A stretch of DNA of 64,000 nucleotides from Maribacter antarcticus DSM 21422. GTDB lineage: Bacteria > Bacteroidota > Bacteroidia > Flavobacteriales > Flavobacteriaceae. Position numbers and translations under genes: made by a program. This document shows, piece after piece, positions 48,524-57,061 of this stretch. Position 1 is the stretch's first letter. Every line of letters starts with the position of its first letter. Location of the stretch: NCBI RefSeq assembly GCF_000621125.1, contig NZ_KK211215.1, positions 37,380-101,379 of the forward strand, written 5' to 3'. The notes under the pieces are model-generated. The model ran no database searches, was not told the origin of the DNA, and saw only the letters and a program-made list of their open reading frames with translations.

Positions 48524-48606
48524 AACAAAAAGGATACCGAATAAATTAACATCGATATAAAGCCTAAATTATAGGTTAATAATTATGAAATTTTTTCATT
48601 TAGTGG

Positions 48607-48614
48607 TAAATTTG
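48607..48614 (+). promoter_or_regulatory. -7 box (TAAATTTG) for the nqr operon
   Basis: TAnnTTTG match 33 bp upstream of the chosen nqrA start. It lies inside a longer open frame starting at 48585, which argues that the true nqrA start is the downstream ATG at 48648. Confidence 0.5.
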
Positions 48615-48647
48615 CTTCAAATTTTGTTAACCAAAGGTCCACAATAT

Positions 48648-50000
48648 ATGTCCAAAGACATTCAAATTAAAAAAGGGTTAAATATTAACCTAGTGGGTGC
48701 TGCTGAGCTGGAAACCGTCAAAGCGGTTTTAAGTAATGTGTACACTTTAAATCTAAACGATTTTCACGGAGTAACGCCAAAGATGTTTTTGAAGCAAGGG
48801 GCTGAGGTAAAAGCTGGCGAGCCTTTGTTTTATAACAAAAATATAGCGGATATGCTTTTTGTATCTCCAGTTAGTGGTGAGTTGGTTGAGATTGAGCGGG
48901 GTGCAAGAAGACGCATATTGTCGGTTAAAATCTTAGCTGATAAGGAACAGAGTTTTGACGTAAGCCCTACTATTGATATTGAGAGTGCTACAAAACAGGA
49001 TGTTAAATCGGTTTGGTTAAAAGGTGGTTGTTGGCCATTTATAAAGCAACGTCCTTATGATATTATTGCCGATCCAGATACGACTCCAAAAGCCATTTTT
49101 ATTTCAGCTTATATAACATCGCCATTGGCTGCGGACCTTAACTATGTTTTAAAAGGTAAGGAAGTGGAGTTGCAGGCAGCTGTTACCGCATTAACAAAGT
49201 TAACTCCTGGAAAAGTGCATGTATCCATAGGGAAGTCTGAGGATTCTCCTTTGGCTTCTTTAAAAGGAGTTGAGTTGCACAAGATTTCTGGACCACACCC
49301 TTCGGGTTTGGTAGGAACGCAAATTAATAAGTTAGATCCTATCAATAAGGGAGAGTTGGTTTGGACGGTGTCGCCTCAAGATTTAGTTATCATGGGTGAG
49401 TTTTTGCTGACAGGAAAATTTAATGCTGAAAGATTTATAGCTTTGGTAGGGTCATGTGTAAAGGCTCCTAAATATTACACCACAAAAATAGGTGCAGAAA
49501 TTGCTACTTTTCTTTATGCGAGTGGCGTAACAGAAGAAAATATACGCGTTATTAATGGTGATGTCCTTACGGGTTCTAAAAGTAAACCGGAAGGCAGCCT
49601 TGGCTTTTATAACAACACAGTAAGCGTTATTCCAGAGGGAGATGATTACGAGTTTTTTGGTTGGAACAAGCCAATTTTTAATAAGATATCGAATACCAGA
49701 GCACTTACTTTTTCATGGATGCAACCAAAGAAAAAATATGAGCTTACTACGAATACGAATGGTGAACATAGGGCGTTTGTAGTGACAGGACATTATGAGG
49801 AGGTTTTTCCAATGGATATTTATCCAATGCAGTTGCTGAAAGCATGTATGGTCAAGGATTTAGATGAGATGGAACATTTGGGCTTGTATGAAGTTGCACC
49901 TGAAGATTTTTCATTGACGGAATTTATTTGCATTTCTAAACAGCCTCATCAACAGATTATAAGAGAAGGTTTAGATTATTTACAACAAGAAATAGGATAA
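48648..50000 (+). CDS. nqrA: Na+-translocating NADH:quinone reductase subunit A
   Basis: 450 aa cytoplasmic/peripheral subunit associated with the quinone site of NQR. Start MSKDIQIKKGLNINLVGAAE is the conserved N-terminus, so ATG 48648 is preferred over 48585. Other conserved parts: MFLKQGAEVKAGEPLFYNK, VSPVSGELVEIERGARR, WPFIKQRPYDIIADP, GPHPSGLVGTQINKLDPINKGE, FYNNTVSVIPEGDDYEFFGW, and LYEVAPEDFSLTEFICISK. First gene of nqrABCDEF, with 3 bp to nqrB. Confidence 0.97.
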   Translation: MSKDIQIKKGLNINLVGAAELETVKAVLSNVYTLNLNDFHGVTPKMFLKQGAEVKAGEPLFYNKNIADMLFVSPVSGELVEIERGARRRILSVKILADKEQSFDVSPTIDIESATKQDVKSVWLKGGCWPFIKQRPYDIIADPDTTPKAIFISAYITSPLAADLNYVLKGKEVELQAAVTALTKLTPGKVHVSIGKSEDSPLASLKGVELHKISGPHPSGLVGTQINKLDPINKGELVWTVSPQDLVIMGEFLLTGKFNAERFIALVGSCVKAPKYYTTKIGAEIATFLYASGVTEENIRVINGDVLTGSKSKPEGSLGFYNNTVSVIPEGDDYEFFGWNKPIFNKISNTRALTFSWMQPKKKYELTTNTNGEHRAFVVTGHYEEVFPMDIYPMQLLKACMVKDLDEMEHLGLYEVAPEDFSLTEFICISKQPHQQIIREGLDYLQQEIG

Positions 50001-50003
50001 GAC

Positions 50004-51290
50004 ATGAGCATAAAAAGCACATTGCACGAGTTAAAAATGAAGTATCAGGGGCAAAAGATGGCACCCGCCTTTAATGCCTTTCATACCTTTTTGTTTGCTC
50101 CGAACGAGACAACCCATTCCGGGTCTCATGTTCGAGGAGCAGATGATTTAAAAAGAACTATGAATACGGTAATCATGGCTTTGGTTCCAATTTTAGTTTT
50201 TTCTATGTTCAATGCGGGATATCAGTATTACTCGGCATTAAATGGCTTTCCAGAGAATTTTTCTGTTTTGGAGCACTTTATTACTTGGGATAATTTCTGG
50301 ATTGGTATAATTAAGGTTTTACCACTTGTAGTCGTATCCTATGGTATTGGACTTCTTGTAGAATTTATTTTTGCGGTTATTAAAGGTCATGAAGTAGAGG
50401 AAGGGTATTTGGTTACTGGAATGTTGGTGCCATTAATTGTACCTGTAGATACGCCGTTATGGATGTTGGCCGTAGCAGTAGTTTTTGGTGTTGTTATCGG
50501 TAAGGAAGTATTTGGAGGTACGGGAATGAACATTCTTAACCCAGCGCTTACGATTAGGGCGTTTTTATTCTTTGCATATCCTACTTGGATGAGTGGTGAT
50601 AAGGTTTGGGTATACGAAGCGCGTGAGCGTTCAGAACAGATTTTGGCAGGAGCGGATAATGTAGATGCTATTTCTGGGGAAACGATACTAGGGTATTTGG
50701 CTCAGAACAATGAAGCGGCCATGAGTGCAAAATACAGTATTTCAGATATGTTCTTCGGATTTGTTCCGGGGTCTGTTGGTGAGACGTCTGCCTTTTTATG
50801 TTTATTAGGTGGCTCATTCTTGATTTTTAGTAAAATAGCAAGTTGGAGAATTATGGTGAGTGCCGTAATTGGTGCCCTAGTTATGGGATTGATTTTCAAC
50901 CAAGTCGTAGAATTGGGTTGGATTGGCGAAACGAATAAGTTTTACGGACTTATGAGTTTCGATTTCTGGAAACATCTTATTGTAGGTGGCCTAGCGTTTG
51001 GCATCGTTTATATGGCTACAGATCCGGTAACGGGTTCTCAGACCAACAAGGGGAAATGGATTTATGGATTTTTTATCGGATTTATAGCTATAATGATTCG
51101 TGTCTTTAATCCGGCCTATCCAGAAGGTGTTTTCCTAGCTATATTATTGATGAACGTATTTGCTCCAACCATTGACCACTATGTGATTCAAGGCAATGTG
51201 AAACAAAGAATGAAAAGACTTAAAAATGCCGTTGTACTTCCTAGGGATTCCGAAAGTGCGGCAAAAGAACTTAAAGCAGAAACCGTTTAG
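50004..51290 (+). CDS. nqrB: Na+-translocating NADH:quinone reductase subunit B
   Basis: 428 aa integral membrane subunit carrying covalent FMN and riboflavin; main sodium channel part. About ten helices (VIMALVPILVFSMFNAGYQY, VLPLVVVSYGIGLLVEFIFAV and others) and the conserved GKEVFGGTGMNILNPALTIRAFLFFAYP. The FMN-linked Thr is expected at Thr227 in VDAISGETIL: the usual SGAT motif reads SGET here. C-terminal YMATDPVTGSQTNKGKWIYG is conserved. 2 bp from nqrC. Confidence 0.97.
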   Translation: MSIKSTLHELKMKYQGQKMAPAFNAFHTFLFAPNETTHSGSHVRGADDLKRTMNTVIMALVPILVFSMFNAGYQYYSALNGFPENFSVLEHFITWDNFWIGIIKVLPLVVVSYGIGLLVEFIFAVIKGHEVEEGYLVTGMLVPLIVPVDTPLWMLAVAVVFGVVIGKEVFGGTGMNILNPALTIRAFLFFAYPTWMSGDKVWVYEARERSEQILAGADNVDAISGETILGYLAQNNEAAMSAKYSISDMFFGFVPGSVGETSAFLCLLGGSFLIFSKIASWRIMVSAVIGALVMGLIFNQVVELGWIGETNKFYGLMSFDFWKHLIVGGLAFGIVYMATDPVTGSQTNKGKWIYGFFIGFIAIMIRVFNPAYPEGVFLAILLMNVFAPTIDHYVIQGNVKQRMKRLKNAVVLPRDSESAAKELKAETV

Positions 51291-51292
51291 TT

Positions 51293-52045
51293 ATGGCAGT
51301 AGATACAGATAAAAACAGTTATACCGTTATTTTTGCAGCTGTCATGGTTGTAGTAGTTGGTTCTATTTTAGCCTTTTTGGCTTCTGGACTCGGTCCTCAA
51401 ATTAAAGAAAATGAACGTTTTGCAACGCAGCAGAATATCCTTTACGCTATGGGTGTAAACGAAAATGGAGATGACAAAGGCAATGTTAGTCAGATTCCAA
51501 CGGATAAGGTAGAAGCAGAGTTCACTACCTATATTAAGGAGCAATTGGTGCTTGAAGATGGTAAAACTACACCGGATGAAGAGGCCTACCTAATCGACCT
51601 AAAAAAACAACTTGCTGCAAAGAAAAAGGGGGAATCCTATAAACTACCCCTGTTTATTGGGGAGAAAGACGGTAAGTCTTCTTATATCATACCCATGTAT
51701 GGAAAAGGCTTGTGGGATGCTATTTGGGGGTATATTGCCTTAGATGAAACTATGACGGTTCAAGGGGTCTACTTTGATCATAAAGGGGAAACTGCCGGGT
51801 TGGGTGCTAATATTAAAATGCGCTACTTCATGGACGACTTTGAAGGGGAAAGTATTTTGGATGGTACCAGGTACGCAGGTATTGCTGTTGCCAAAGGGAA
51901 TAATGACCCTTTAAATAACACCAAGGATGACAATGAGGTAGACGCCTTGGCAGGTGCCACGATTACTGGAAACGGTGTTGCGGTGATGATTAAAGAGAGC
52001 GTCAACCTATATAAAGACTATTTAGAAACTATTAGAGTTAAATAA
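51293..52045 (+). CDS. nqrC: Na+-translocating NADH:quinone reductase subunit C
   Basis: 250 aa subunit with one N-terminal helix (VIFAAVMVVVVGSILAFLASG) and a periplasmic FMN-binding domain. Covalent FMN should attach to Thr223 in VDALAGATITGNGVAVM; the canonical Ser before GAT is Ala here. Also conserved: LPLFIGEKDGKSSYIIPMYGKGLWDAIWGYIAL and YFDHKGETAGLGANI. Flavinylation would be carried out by ApbE encoded 3.2 kb downstream. 2 bp from nqrD. Confidence 0.97.
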   Translation: MAVDTDKNSYTVIFAAVMVVVVGSILAFLASGLGPQIKENERFATQQNILYAMGVNENGDDKGNVSQIPTDKVEAEFTTYIKEQLVLEDGKTTPDEEAYLIDLKKQLAAKKKGESYKLPLFIGEKDGKSSYIIPMYGKGLWDAIWGYIALDETMTVQGVYFDHKGETAGLGANIKMRYFMDDFEGESILDGTRYAGIAVAKGNNDPLNNTKDDNEVDALAGATITGNGVAVMIKESVNLYKDYLETIRVK

Positions 52046-52047
52046 CT

Positions 52048-52695
52048 ATGGCCTTACTTACTAAAAAAGATACTAGTTTAATCTTAGATCCGTTAGCAGA
52101 TAACAATCCAATTACCATACAGGTATTAGGTATATGTTCTGCACTGGCGATTACCGCAGAATTAGAGGCATCCATTGTGATGGCTATTTCGGTAATTTTT
52201 GTAATGGGGCTTGGAAACGTGGTAATATCGCTAATGCGGGATATTATCCCTTCTAAAATTAGAATCATTGTGCAATTAATTGTTGTTGCGACCTTGGTGA
52301 TTATCGTAGATCAAGTTTTAAAGGCCTATGCTTATGAGCTCAGTAAAACCTTGGGTGCCTTTATCGGTTTAATTATAACCAATTGTATCATCATGGGACG
52401 TTTCGAGGCTTTTGCATTGGCAAATGGTCCATGGAAGTCTTTTCTAGATGGTATTGGAAACGCTTTAGGTTATGGAGTGATTCTTATCATAGTTGGTTTT
52501 TTTAGGGAATTATTAGGTTCTGGCACACTTTTAGGATATCCTGTTTTAGGTGATCCTATTATGAAAACAGGTTTGTTTGCAACAGGATATGAGAATAATG
52601 GTTTTATGATTCTTCCACCGGCCGCTTTGATTGTTGTTGGTATCCTAATTTGGGTACAACGCTCTAAAAATCCAGCATTGATAGAAGATAACTAA
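52048..52695 (+). CDS. nqrD: Na+-translocating NADH:quinone reductase subunit D
   Basis: 215 aa membrane subunit, paralogue of NqrE and RnfE family. Six helices; conserved DPLADNNPITIQVLGICSALAIT at the N-terminus with the Cys that contributes to the intramembrane iron site, and GAFIGLIITNCIIMGRFEAFAL with the second Cys. Together with NqrE this forms the inverted-repeat pair that holds an Fe centre. 21 bp to nqrE. Confidence 0.97.
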   Translation: MALLTKKDTSLILDPLADNNPITIQVLGICSALAITAELEASIVMAISVIFVMGLGNVVISLMRDIIPSKIRIIVQLIVVATLVIIVDQVLKAYAYELSKTLGAFIGLIITNCIIMGRFEAFALANGPWKSFLDGIGNALGYGVILIIVGFFRELLGSGTLLGYPVLGDPIMKTGLFATGYENNGFMILPPAALIVVGILIWVQRSKNPALIEDN

Positions 52696-52716
52696 ACAAA
52701 TAGATACAAAGAAATT

Positions 52717-53475
52717 ATGTTAGAACATATAGAGTTATTTTTCAAATCGATTTTTATAGACAACATGGTATTTGCCGTGTTTCTAGGAATGTGTTCCTAT
52801 TTAGCAGTATCCAAAAAAGTGGCCACAGCTGTAGGACTAGGGGCAGCAGTGATTTTCGTATTAGCTGTTACAGTGCCGTTAAACTGGTTATTAGATAAGT
52901 ATTTGTTACAAGAAGGTGCCTTGGTATGGCTTGGAGAAGAATATGCAGATTATAATCTTGGCTTCTTGTCGTTTATATTGTTCATTGCCACCATTGCTAC
53001 AATGGTACAACTAGTAGAAATTATCGTAGAGAAGTTTTCACCATCCTTGTACAATGCGCTAGGTATATTTTTACCCTTAATCGCTGTAAACTGCGCTATT
53101 TTGGGAGGTTCCTTATTTATGCAGGCAAGAGAAATAGCAACTTTTGGTTTGGCATTGAATTATGGTATTAGTTCTGGTATAGGTTGGTTTTTGGCTATCC
53201 TAGCGATAGCAGCGATTCGTGAAAAGATTAGATATTCGAATGTTCCTGCACCGCTAAGAGGTTTAGGTATCACTTTTATCATCACAGGTTTAATGGGTAT
53301 AGGATTTCAAAGTTTTGGAGGTATGCTAACCGGGGGTGGAGAAGAGGCTCCTGAAGAAGTCGTTGGCGAAAGTGCACAACAAATGGAGGACTCGGGTGTA
53401 CGTTCAGATGAGACAGAGAAGTTGAAAAAGGAAATAGATGAAAAGGAAATTTCGTATAACGATATAAATAAATAA
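52717..53475 (+). CDS. nqrE: Na+-translocating NADH:quinone reductase subunit E, with C-terminal extension
   Basis: 252 aa membrane subunit. Helical core to about residue 205 with conserved SIFIDNMVFAVFLGMCSYLAVSKK and LGIFLPLIAVNCAILGGSLFMQ (both iron-site Cys present). NqrE proteins are usually about 200 aa; here a polar, acidic tail of about 45 residues (GEEAPEEVVGESAQQMEDSG... ending YNDINK) is added after the last helix. Tail function unknown; it would face the cytoplasm or the NqrF side. 3 bp to nqrF. Confidence 0.96.
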   Translation: MLEHIELFFKSIFIDNMVFAVFLGMCSYLAVSKKVATAVGLGAAVIFVLAVTVPLNWLLDKYLLQEGALVWLGEEYADYNLGFLSFILFIATIATMVQLVEIIVEKFSPSLYNALGIFLPLIAVNCAILGGSLFMQAREIATFGLALNYGISSGIGWFLAILAIAAIREKIRYSNVPAPLRGLGITFIITGLMGIGFQSFGGMLTGGGEEAPEEVVGESAQQMEDSGVRSDETEKLKKEIDEKEISYNDINK

Positions 53476-53478
53476 AGG

Positions 53479-54786
53479 ATGATTTTAGCTACTAGTACAG
53501 TTGGAACAATAATGATTACCGTTGTAGCCTTTTTAGTGCTATTGATGATTTTGGTTTCGATTTTGTTATTTACAAAACAGAAGTTATCACCTTCTGGTCC
53601 TGTGACCATTACCATAAACGGTGAAAAGAAGGTTGAAGTAGCTTCTGGAAGCACTTTGCTCACCACGCTTAGCGCTCAAAAAGTATTCTTACCATCCGCT
53701 TGCGGTGGTGGGGGAACATGTATACAATGTGAATGTAATGTGCTTTCTGGTGGCGGTGAAGCGTTGCCAACAGAAACACCTCATTTTTCTAAAAGGGAAT
53801 TGGGTCATGGAGCACGTTTAGCATGTCAGGTAAAAGTAAAGCAGGACATGGAAATTACTATTCCTGAGGAAGTATTTGGGATTAAAAAATGGCCAGGTAA
53901 AGTAGTTCGTAACTATAATGTTGCTTCTTTTATTAAGGAATTCGTAGTTGAAATTCCGCAAGATATGGGTTACAAAGCTGGAGGGTATATTCAAATAGAG
54001 ATTCCAGAATGCGAGGTTAATTTTGCCGATATGGATATTACCGCACACCCGGAAGAGCACGATACTCCGGATAAGTTTAAGGCAGAATGGGATAAGTTCA
54101 ATTTATGGCCTTTAGTGATGAAAAATCCTGAAACTGTTGAACGCGCATATTCTATGGCTTCTTTTCCTGCTGAAGGAAGAGAAATCATGTTAAACGTACG
54201 TATTGCTACACCACCATGGGATCGTTCTAAAAATGGTTGGATGGATGTAAACCCTGGTGTTGCTTCGTCTTATATCTTTGGATTAAAAGAGGGTGACGAT
54301 GTTACTATCTCTGGACCTTATGGTGAGTTCTTCATCAATGAGTCTGATTCAGAAATGTTGTATGTGGGAGGTGGTGCTGGTATGGCTCCAATGCGGTCTC
54401 ATTTGTACCATTTATTCAAAACATTAAAAACAAATAGAAAAGTTAGCTATTGGTATGGTGGTCGTTCTAAAAGGGAATTGTTTTACTTGGATCATTTTTA
54501 CAAGTTAGAGGAGGAGTTCCCAAACTTTAAATTTTATTTAGCACTTTCTGAACCAGCTGAAGAGGATAATTGGAAAATAAAAGAAAGTTTAGATGCGCCC
54601 GGTGATGGTTTTGTTGGGTTTATTCACAATTGTGTTATTGATAATTATTTGGACCTTCACGAGTCTCCAGAGGATATCGAGTTGTATTTCTGTGGGCCAC
54701 CTTTAATGAACAAGGCGGTTCAAAAAATGGGAGAAGATTACGGTATTGCAGACGAACATATCCGTTTTGATGACTTTGGTGGTTAA
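53479..54786 (+). CDS. nqrF: Na+-translocating NADH:quinone reductase subunit F (NADH dehydrogenase)
   Basis: 435 aa electron-input subunit. One N-terminal helix (VGTIMITVVAFLVLLMILVS), a 2Fe-2S ferredoxin domain with CGGGGTCIQCEC plus a distal Cys in ARLACQVKV, then an FAD domain (VERAYSMASFPAEG) and NADH domain (LYVGGGAGMAPMRSHLYHLF, VSYWYGGRSKRELFY, IELYFCGPPLMNKAV). Length slightly above the usual 405-410. Last nqr gene, followed by a strong terminator. Confidence 0.97.
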   Translation: MILATSTVGTIMITVVAFLVLLMILVSILLFTKQKLSPSGPVTITINGEKKVEVASGSTLLTTLSAQKVFLPSACGGGGTCIQCECNVLSGGGEALPTETPHFSKRELGHGARLACQVKVKQDMEITIPEEVFGIKKWPGKVVRNYNVASFIKEFVVEIPQDMGYKAGGYIQIEIPECEVNFADMDITAHPEEHDTPDKFKAEWDKFNLWPLVMKNPETVERAYSMASFPAEGREIMLNVRIATPPWDRSKNGWMDVNPGVASSYIFGLKEGDDVTISGPYGEFFINESDSEMLYVGGGAGMAPMRSHLYHLFKTLKTNRKVSYWYGGRSKRELFYLDHFYKLEEEFPNFKFYLALSEPAEEDNWKIKESLDAPGDGFVGFIHNCVIDNYLDLHESPEDIELYFCGPPLMNKAVQKMGEDYGIADEHIRFDDFGG

Positions 54787-54833
54787 TACTATATCCTGTA
54801 ATAAGTTTTAATACGAAGTAGATTTTAATATTA

Positions 54834-54866
54834 AAAAAAACCGATATAAATAATATCGGTTTTTTT
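54834..54866. terminator. Intrinsic terminator after nqrF
   Basis: 14-bp perfect stem (54834-54847 with 54853-54866), 5-nt loop, T-tract; 47 bp after the nqrF stop. It partly insulates the downstream small gene and apbE from the nqr operon. Confidence 0.9.
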
Positions 54867-54910
54867 ATAGTTTGTTTTTGCGATAAGGCATAAAAATAGA
54901 AGACAATACA

Positions 54911-55276
54911 ATGCATATACTTACAGAACAAGAGTTACATAATTTAGCAATGAATATTGTAGGCAAGCAGCTCGAGGAGGCTGGATTTGAATTTTTGTCA
55001 GTAAACAGCGAGTTAAAGAAGAATCCCCAGTTTGTTTGTACTATGGACAAGAAGTTACACTTTGTAGTGGTCAAGAGTATAGGATACCCCGGAGACCCCA
55101 AGGATATGGAATTTTTTAGGGCAGATCTTAATAAAATGAGAGATCATGCTATAAAGTTTGAAGCACGTACCTTTTATGCTGCCGTGGGACTGGTAAACTC
55201 AAAGGACTATAATTTACCGGTTTATCTTAATGAGGATTATATAGTTGATTACGATGGCTTAACAGAAATTGAATAA
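54911..55276 (+). CDS. Conserved small protein of unknown function next to nqr/apbE
   Basis: 121 aa soluble protein without signal peptide or membrane segment. Mixed alpha/beta pattern: helix (LTEQELHNLAMNIVGKQLEEAGFEFL), strands around NPQFVCTMDKKLHFVVVKS, helix (MEFFRADLNKMRDHAIKF), strands (TFYAAVGLVNS, PVYLNEDYIVDYDGL). The E/N-x-x-PQF...D-K-FVVVK pattern loosely recalls YraN/restriction-endonuclease-like folds, but this is not demonstrated. In related genomes it is sometimes mislabelled as NQR subunit F; it has neither Fe-S nor flavin motifs. Overlaps apbE by one base (TAATG), so the two are translationally coupled. Confidence 0.75.
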   Translation: MHILTEQELHNLAMNIVGKQLEEAGFEFLSVNSELKKNPQFVCTMDKKLHFVVVKSIGYPGDPKDMEFFRADLNKMRDHAIKFEARTFYAAVGLVNSKDYNLPVYLNEDYIVDYDGLTEIE

Positions 55277-56283
55277 TGAAAAGATATAGTTTAATTGTTC
55301 TTTGTAGTATCCTGTTTTCTTGTAATTCTGAAAAAAAGGAGATAATTAAGAATGGGGCTACAGGAGGCGTGTTTGGAACCTCTTACAGTATTATCTATTT
55401 AGCAGATAAAACCTTAGATTATCAACAAGAAATCGATTCTGTATTCCAGGTGGTTAATACGTCCTTATCAACTTATATTCCTGACTCGGACATATCTAAA
55501 ATTAATAGGGGAGATTCTACCTTGCAGGTAGACCATATGTTTCAGGATGTCTTTGACTTATCCAAAGAAATACATAGGGTAACTAAGGGTTATTTTGACC
55601 CTACGGTAGGCGTCTTGGTAAATGCTTGGGGTTTTGGTCCAGAGCAGCAGATGCTCCTAGACAGTATTAGCGTAGACAGTTTGTTACAATTCGTAGGTTT
55701 CGATAAGGTCCAAATTTCTCAGGAGCATAAAGTGCTAAAGGAAAATTCAAACATCTATTTTGATTTTAATGCAATCGCAAAGGGTTATGCCATTGATCGG
55801 GTAGCCGTGTTGTTAGATGAAAAGGGTATCCAGAATTATTTGATAGAAATTGGCGGAGAGGTTGTTGGAAAAGGAATAAATACGATAAAAAGTAGGCCTT
55901 GGGGCGTAGGTATCGATAATCCTGAGAATGAATACAACAGGCAATCTAAAATTGCGATACGGTTAAATAACAGAGCGTTAGCGTCTTCCGGTAATTATAG
56001 GAAATTTAGGATAGACGAGGTTACAGGACAAAAGTATGTACATACGATAGACCCGATAACCGGTTTCACAAAAAATTCGAACACTTTGGGTGTCACTATT
56101 TTGGCAGATGATTGTGCTACCGCTGATGGTTATGCTACGGCATGTATGGTCATGGATTTAGAGCAGGCAAAACAACTCGTGTTATCGGACGATAGTTTAG
56201 ATGCCTATATCATCTACGCAGATGACAAAGGCAGCATACAAGAATTTTTGACCGAGGGCTTTAAGAACCTAATCTTGGAATAG
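55276..56283 (+). CDS. apbE: FAD:protein FMN transferase ApbE (lipoprotein)
   Basis: 335 aa periplasmic enzyme that transfers FMN from FAD to Thr/Ser of target proteins such as NqrB and NqrC. Lipobox Cys16 (LFSC). Conserved: FGTSYSIIY, VNTSLSTYIPDSDISKINRG, KGYFDPTVGVLVNAWGFGP, IYFDFNAIAKGYAIDRVA, YLIEIGGEVVGKG, ALASSGNYRKF, YVHTIDPITGF and the metal-binding ADDCATADGYATACMVM. All expected motifs are intact. Its placement right after nqr supports a role in maturing that complex. Convergent with the methyltransferase gene with no gap. Confidence 0.95.
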   Translation: MKRYSLIVLCSILFSCNSEKKEIIKNGATGGVFGTSYSIIYLADKTLDYQQEIDSVFQVVNTSLSTYIPDSDISKINRGDSTLQVDHMFQDVFDLSKEIHRVTKGYFDPTVGVLVNAWGFGPEQQMLLDSISVDSLLQFVGFDKVQISQEHKVLKENSNIYFDFNAIAKGYAIDRVAVLLDEKGIQNYLIEIGGEVVGKGINTIKSRPWGVGIDNPENEYNRQSKIAIRLNNRALASSGNYRKFRIDEVTGQKYVHTIDPITGFTKNSNTLGVTILADDCATADGYATACMVMDLEQAKQLVLSDDSLDAYIIYADDKGSIQEFLTEGFKNLILE

Positions 56284-57048
56284 TTACTTTTTTACAAGGG
56301 GTATAATTTCTCCCTTTGCAAGTCTATACCTATTAATTTCTTCTGGCGTAAGTGTACTAGTGTAGTCCACCTCTAATACATGAAAACCAATACTTCTTAG
56401 TTTTTTAAAATAATCCCTACCATAAATTCGCACATGGTCGTATTGTCCAAAAATCTTAGCGCGTGCTTTTTTATCTGTAATACGGTCATCTGTGAAGGTA
56501 GTTTCTCGATTCATATCTTGCGGAATCTGAAAGATACCCCAACCACCTGGTTTTAGGATACGGTACAGCTCCCCCATGGCTTTGGTATCGTTAGGAATAT
56601 GTTCGAGTACATGATTACATAGAATAACATCAAAAGAATTAGCTTTAAAAGGAAGGTTACAGATATCGGCCTTTATATCCGCTAAAGGGGAGTTAAGGTC
56701 TGTTGTGGTGTAGTTGATATTTGTCAATGCTCTAAAGCGCTTATAAAAAGCTTGTTCAGGAGCAAAGTGTAGTACTTTAAGCTGCTTTTGGAAGAAATTA
56801 GTTTCTTGTTTTAAATAAAGCCAAAGTAATCTATGTCGCTCTAACGAGAGGGTAGAGGGAGATAATACATTCTCTCTTGGACTTTCGTAGCCGTATGGCA
56901 AAAAGCTCTTGAATCTTTTGCCATCAATGGGGTCGGTATACTGAGTGCCTCTGTAGTATAATGCAAACAAAGGCCTTACGAAATAGCTAACTTTTATGAG
57001 AACTGGTCTTGGTATGAAATTGAGGAAGAATTTAAAGATTTTCTTCAT
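56284..57048 (-). CDS. SAM-dependent methyltransferase, class I
   Basis: 254 aa protein with a methyltransferase_11-type core in its C-terminal half: LKVLHFAPEQAFYKRF in motif I position (an acidic/FAPE variant rather than GxGxG), DICNLPFKANSFDVILCNHVLEHIPNDTKAMGELYRILKPGGWGIFQIP. The N-terminal region is basic and hydrophobic (MKKIFKFFLNFIPRP, VRPLFALYYRG). Substrate unknown; similar genes are found with lipid and polysaccharide genes. 13 bp downstream of map, so probably cotranscribed. Confidence 0.85.
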   Translation of the reverse strand: MKKIFKFFLNFIPRPVLIKVSYFVRPLFALYYRGTQYTDPIDGKRFKSFLPYGYESPRENVLSPSTLSLERHRLLWLYLKQETNFFQKQLKVLHFAPEQAFYKRFRALTNINYTTTDLNSPLADIKADICNLPFKANSFDVILCNHVLEHIPNDTKAMGELYRILKPGGWGIFQIPQDMNRETTFTDDRITDKKARAKIFGQYDHVRIYGRDYFKKLRSIGFHVLEVDYTSTLTPEEINRYRLAKGEIIPLVKK

Positions 57049-57061
57049 TTATACGAGGTTC

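Noticed and set aside
48585..48647. Longer N-terminus for nqrA
   Set aside because: Contains a TAnnTTTG box and precedes the conserved MSKDI start of the family.
54911..55276. Naming this gene NQR subunit F
   Set aside because: It has no Fe-S, FAD or NADH motif; the true nqrF is at 53479-54786.
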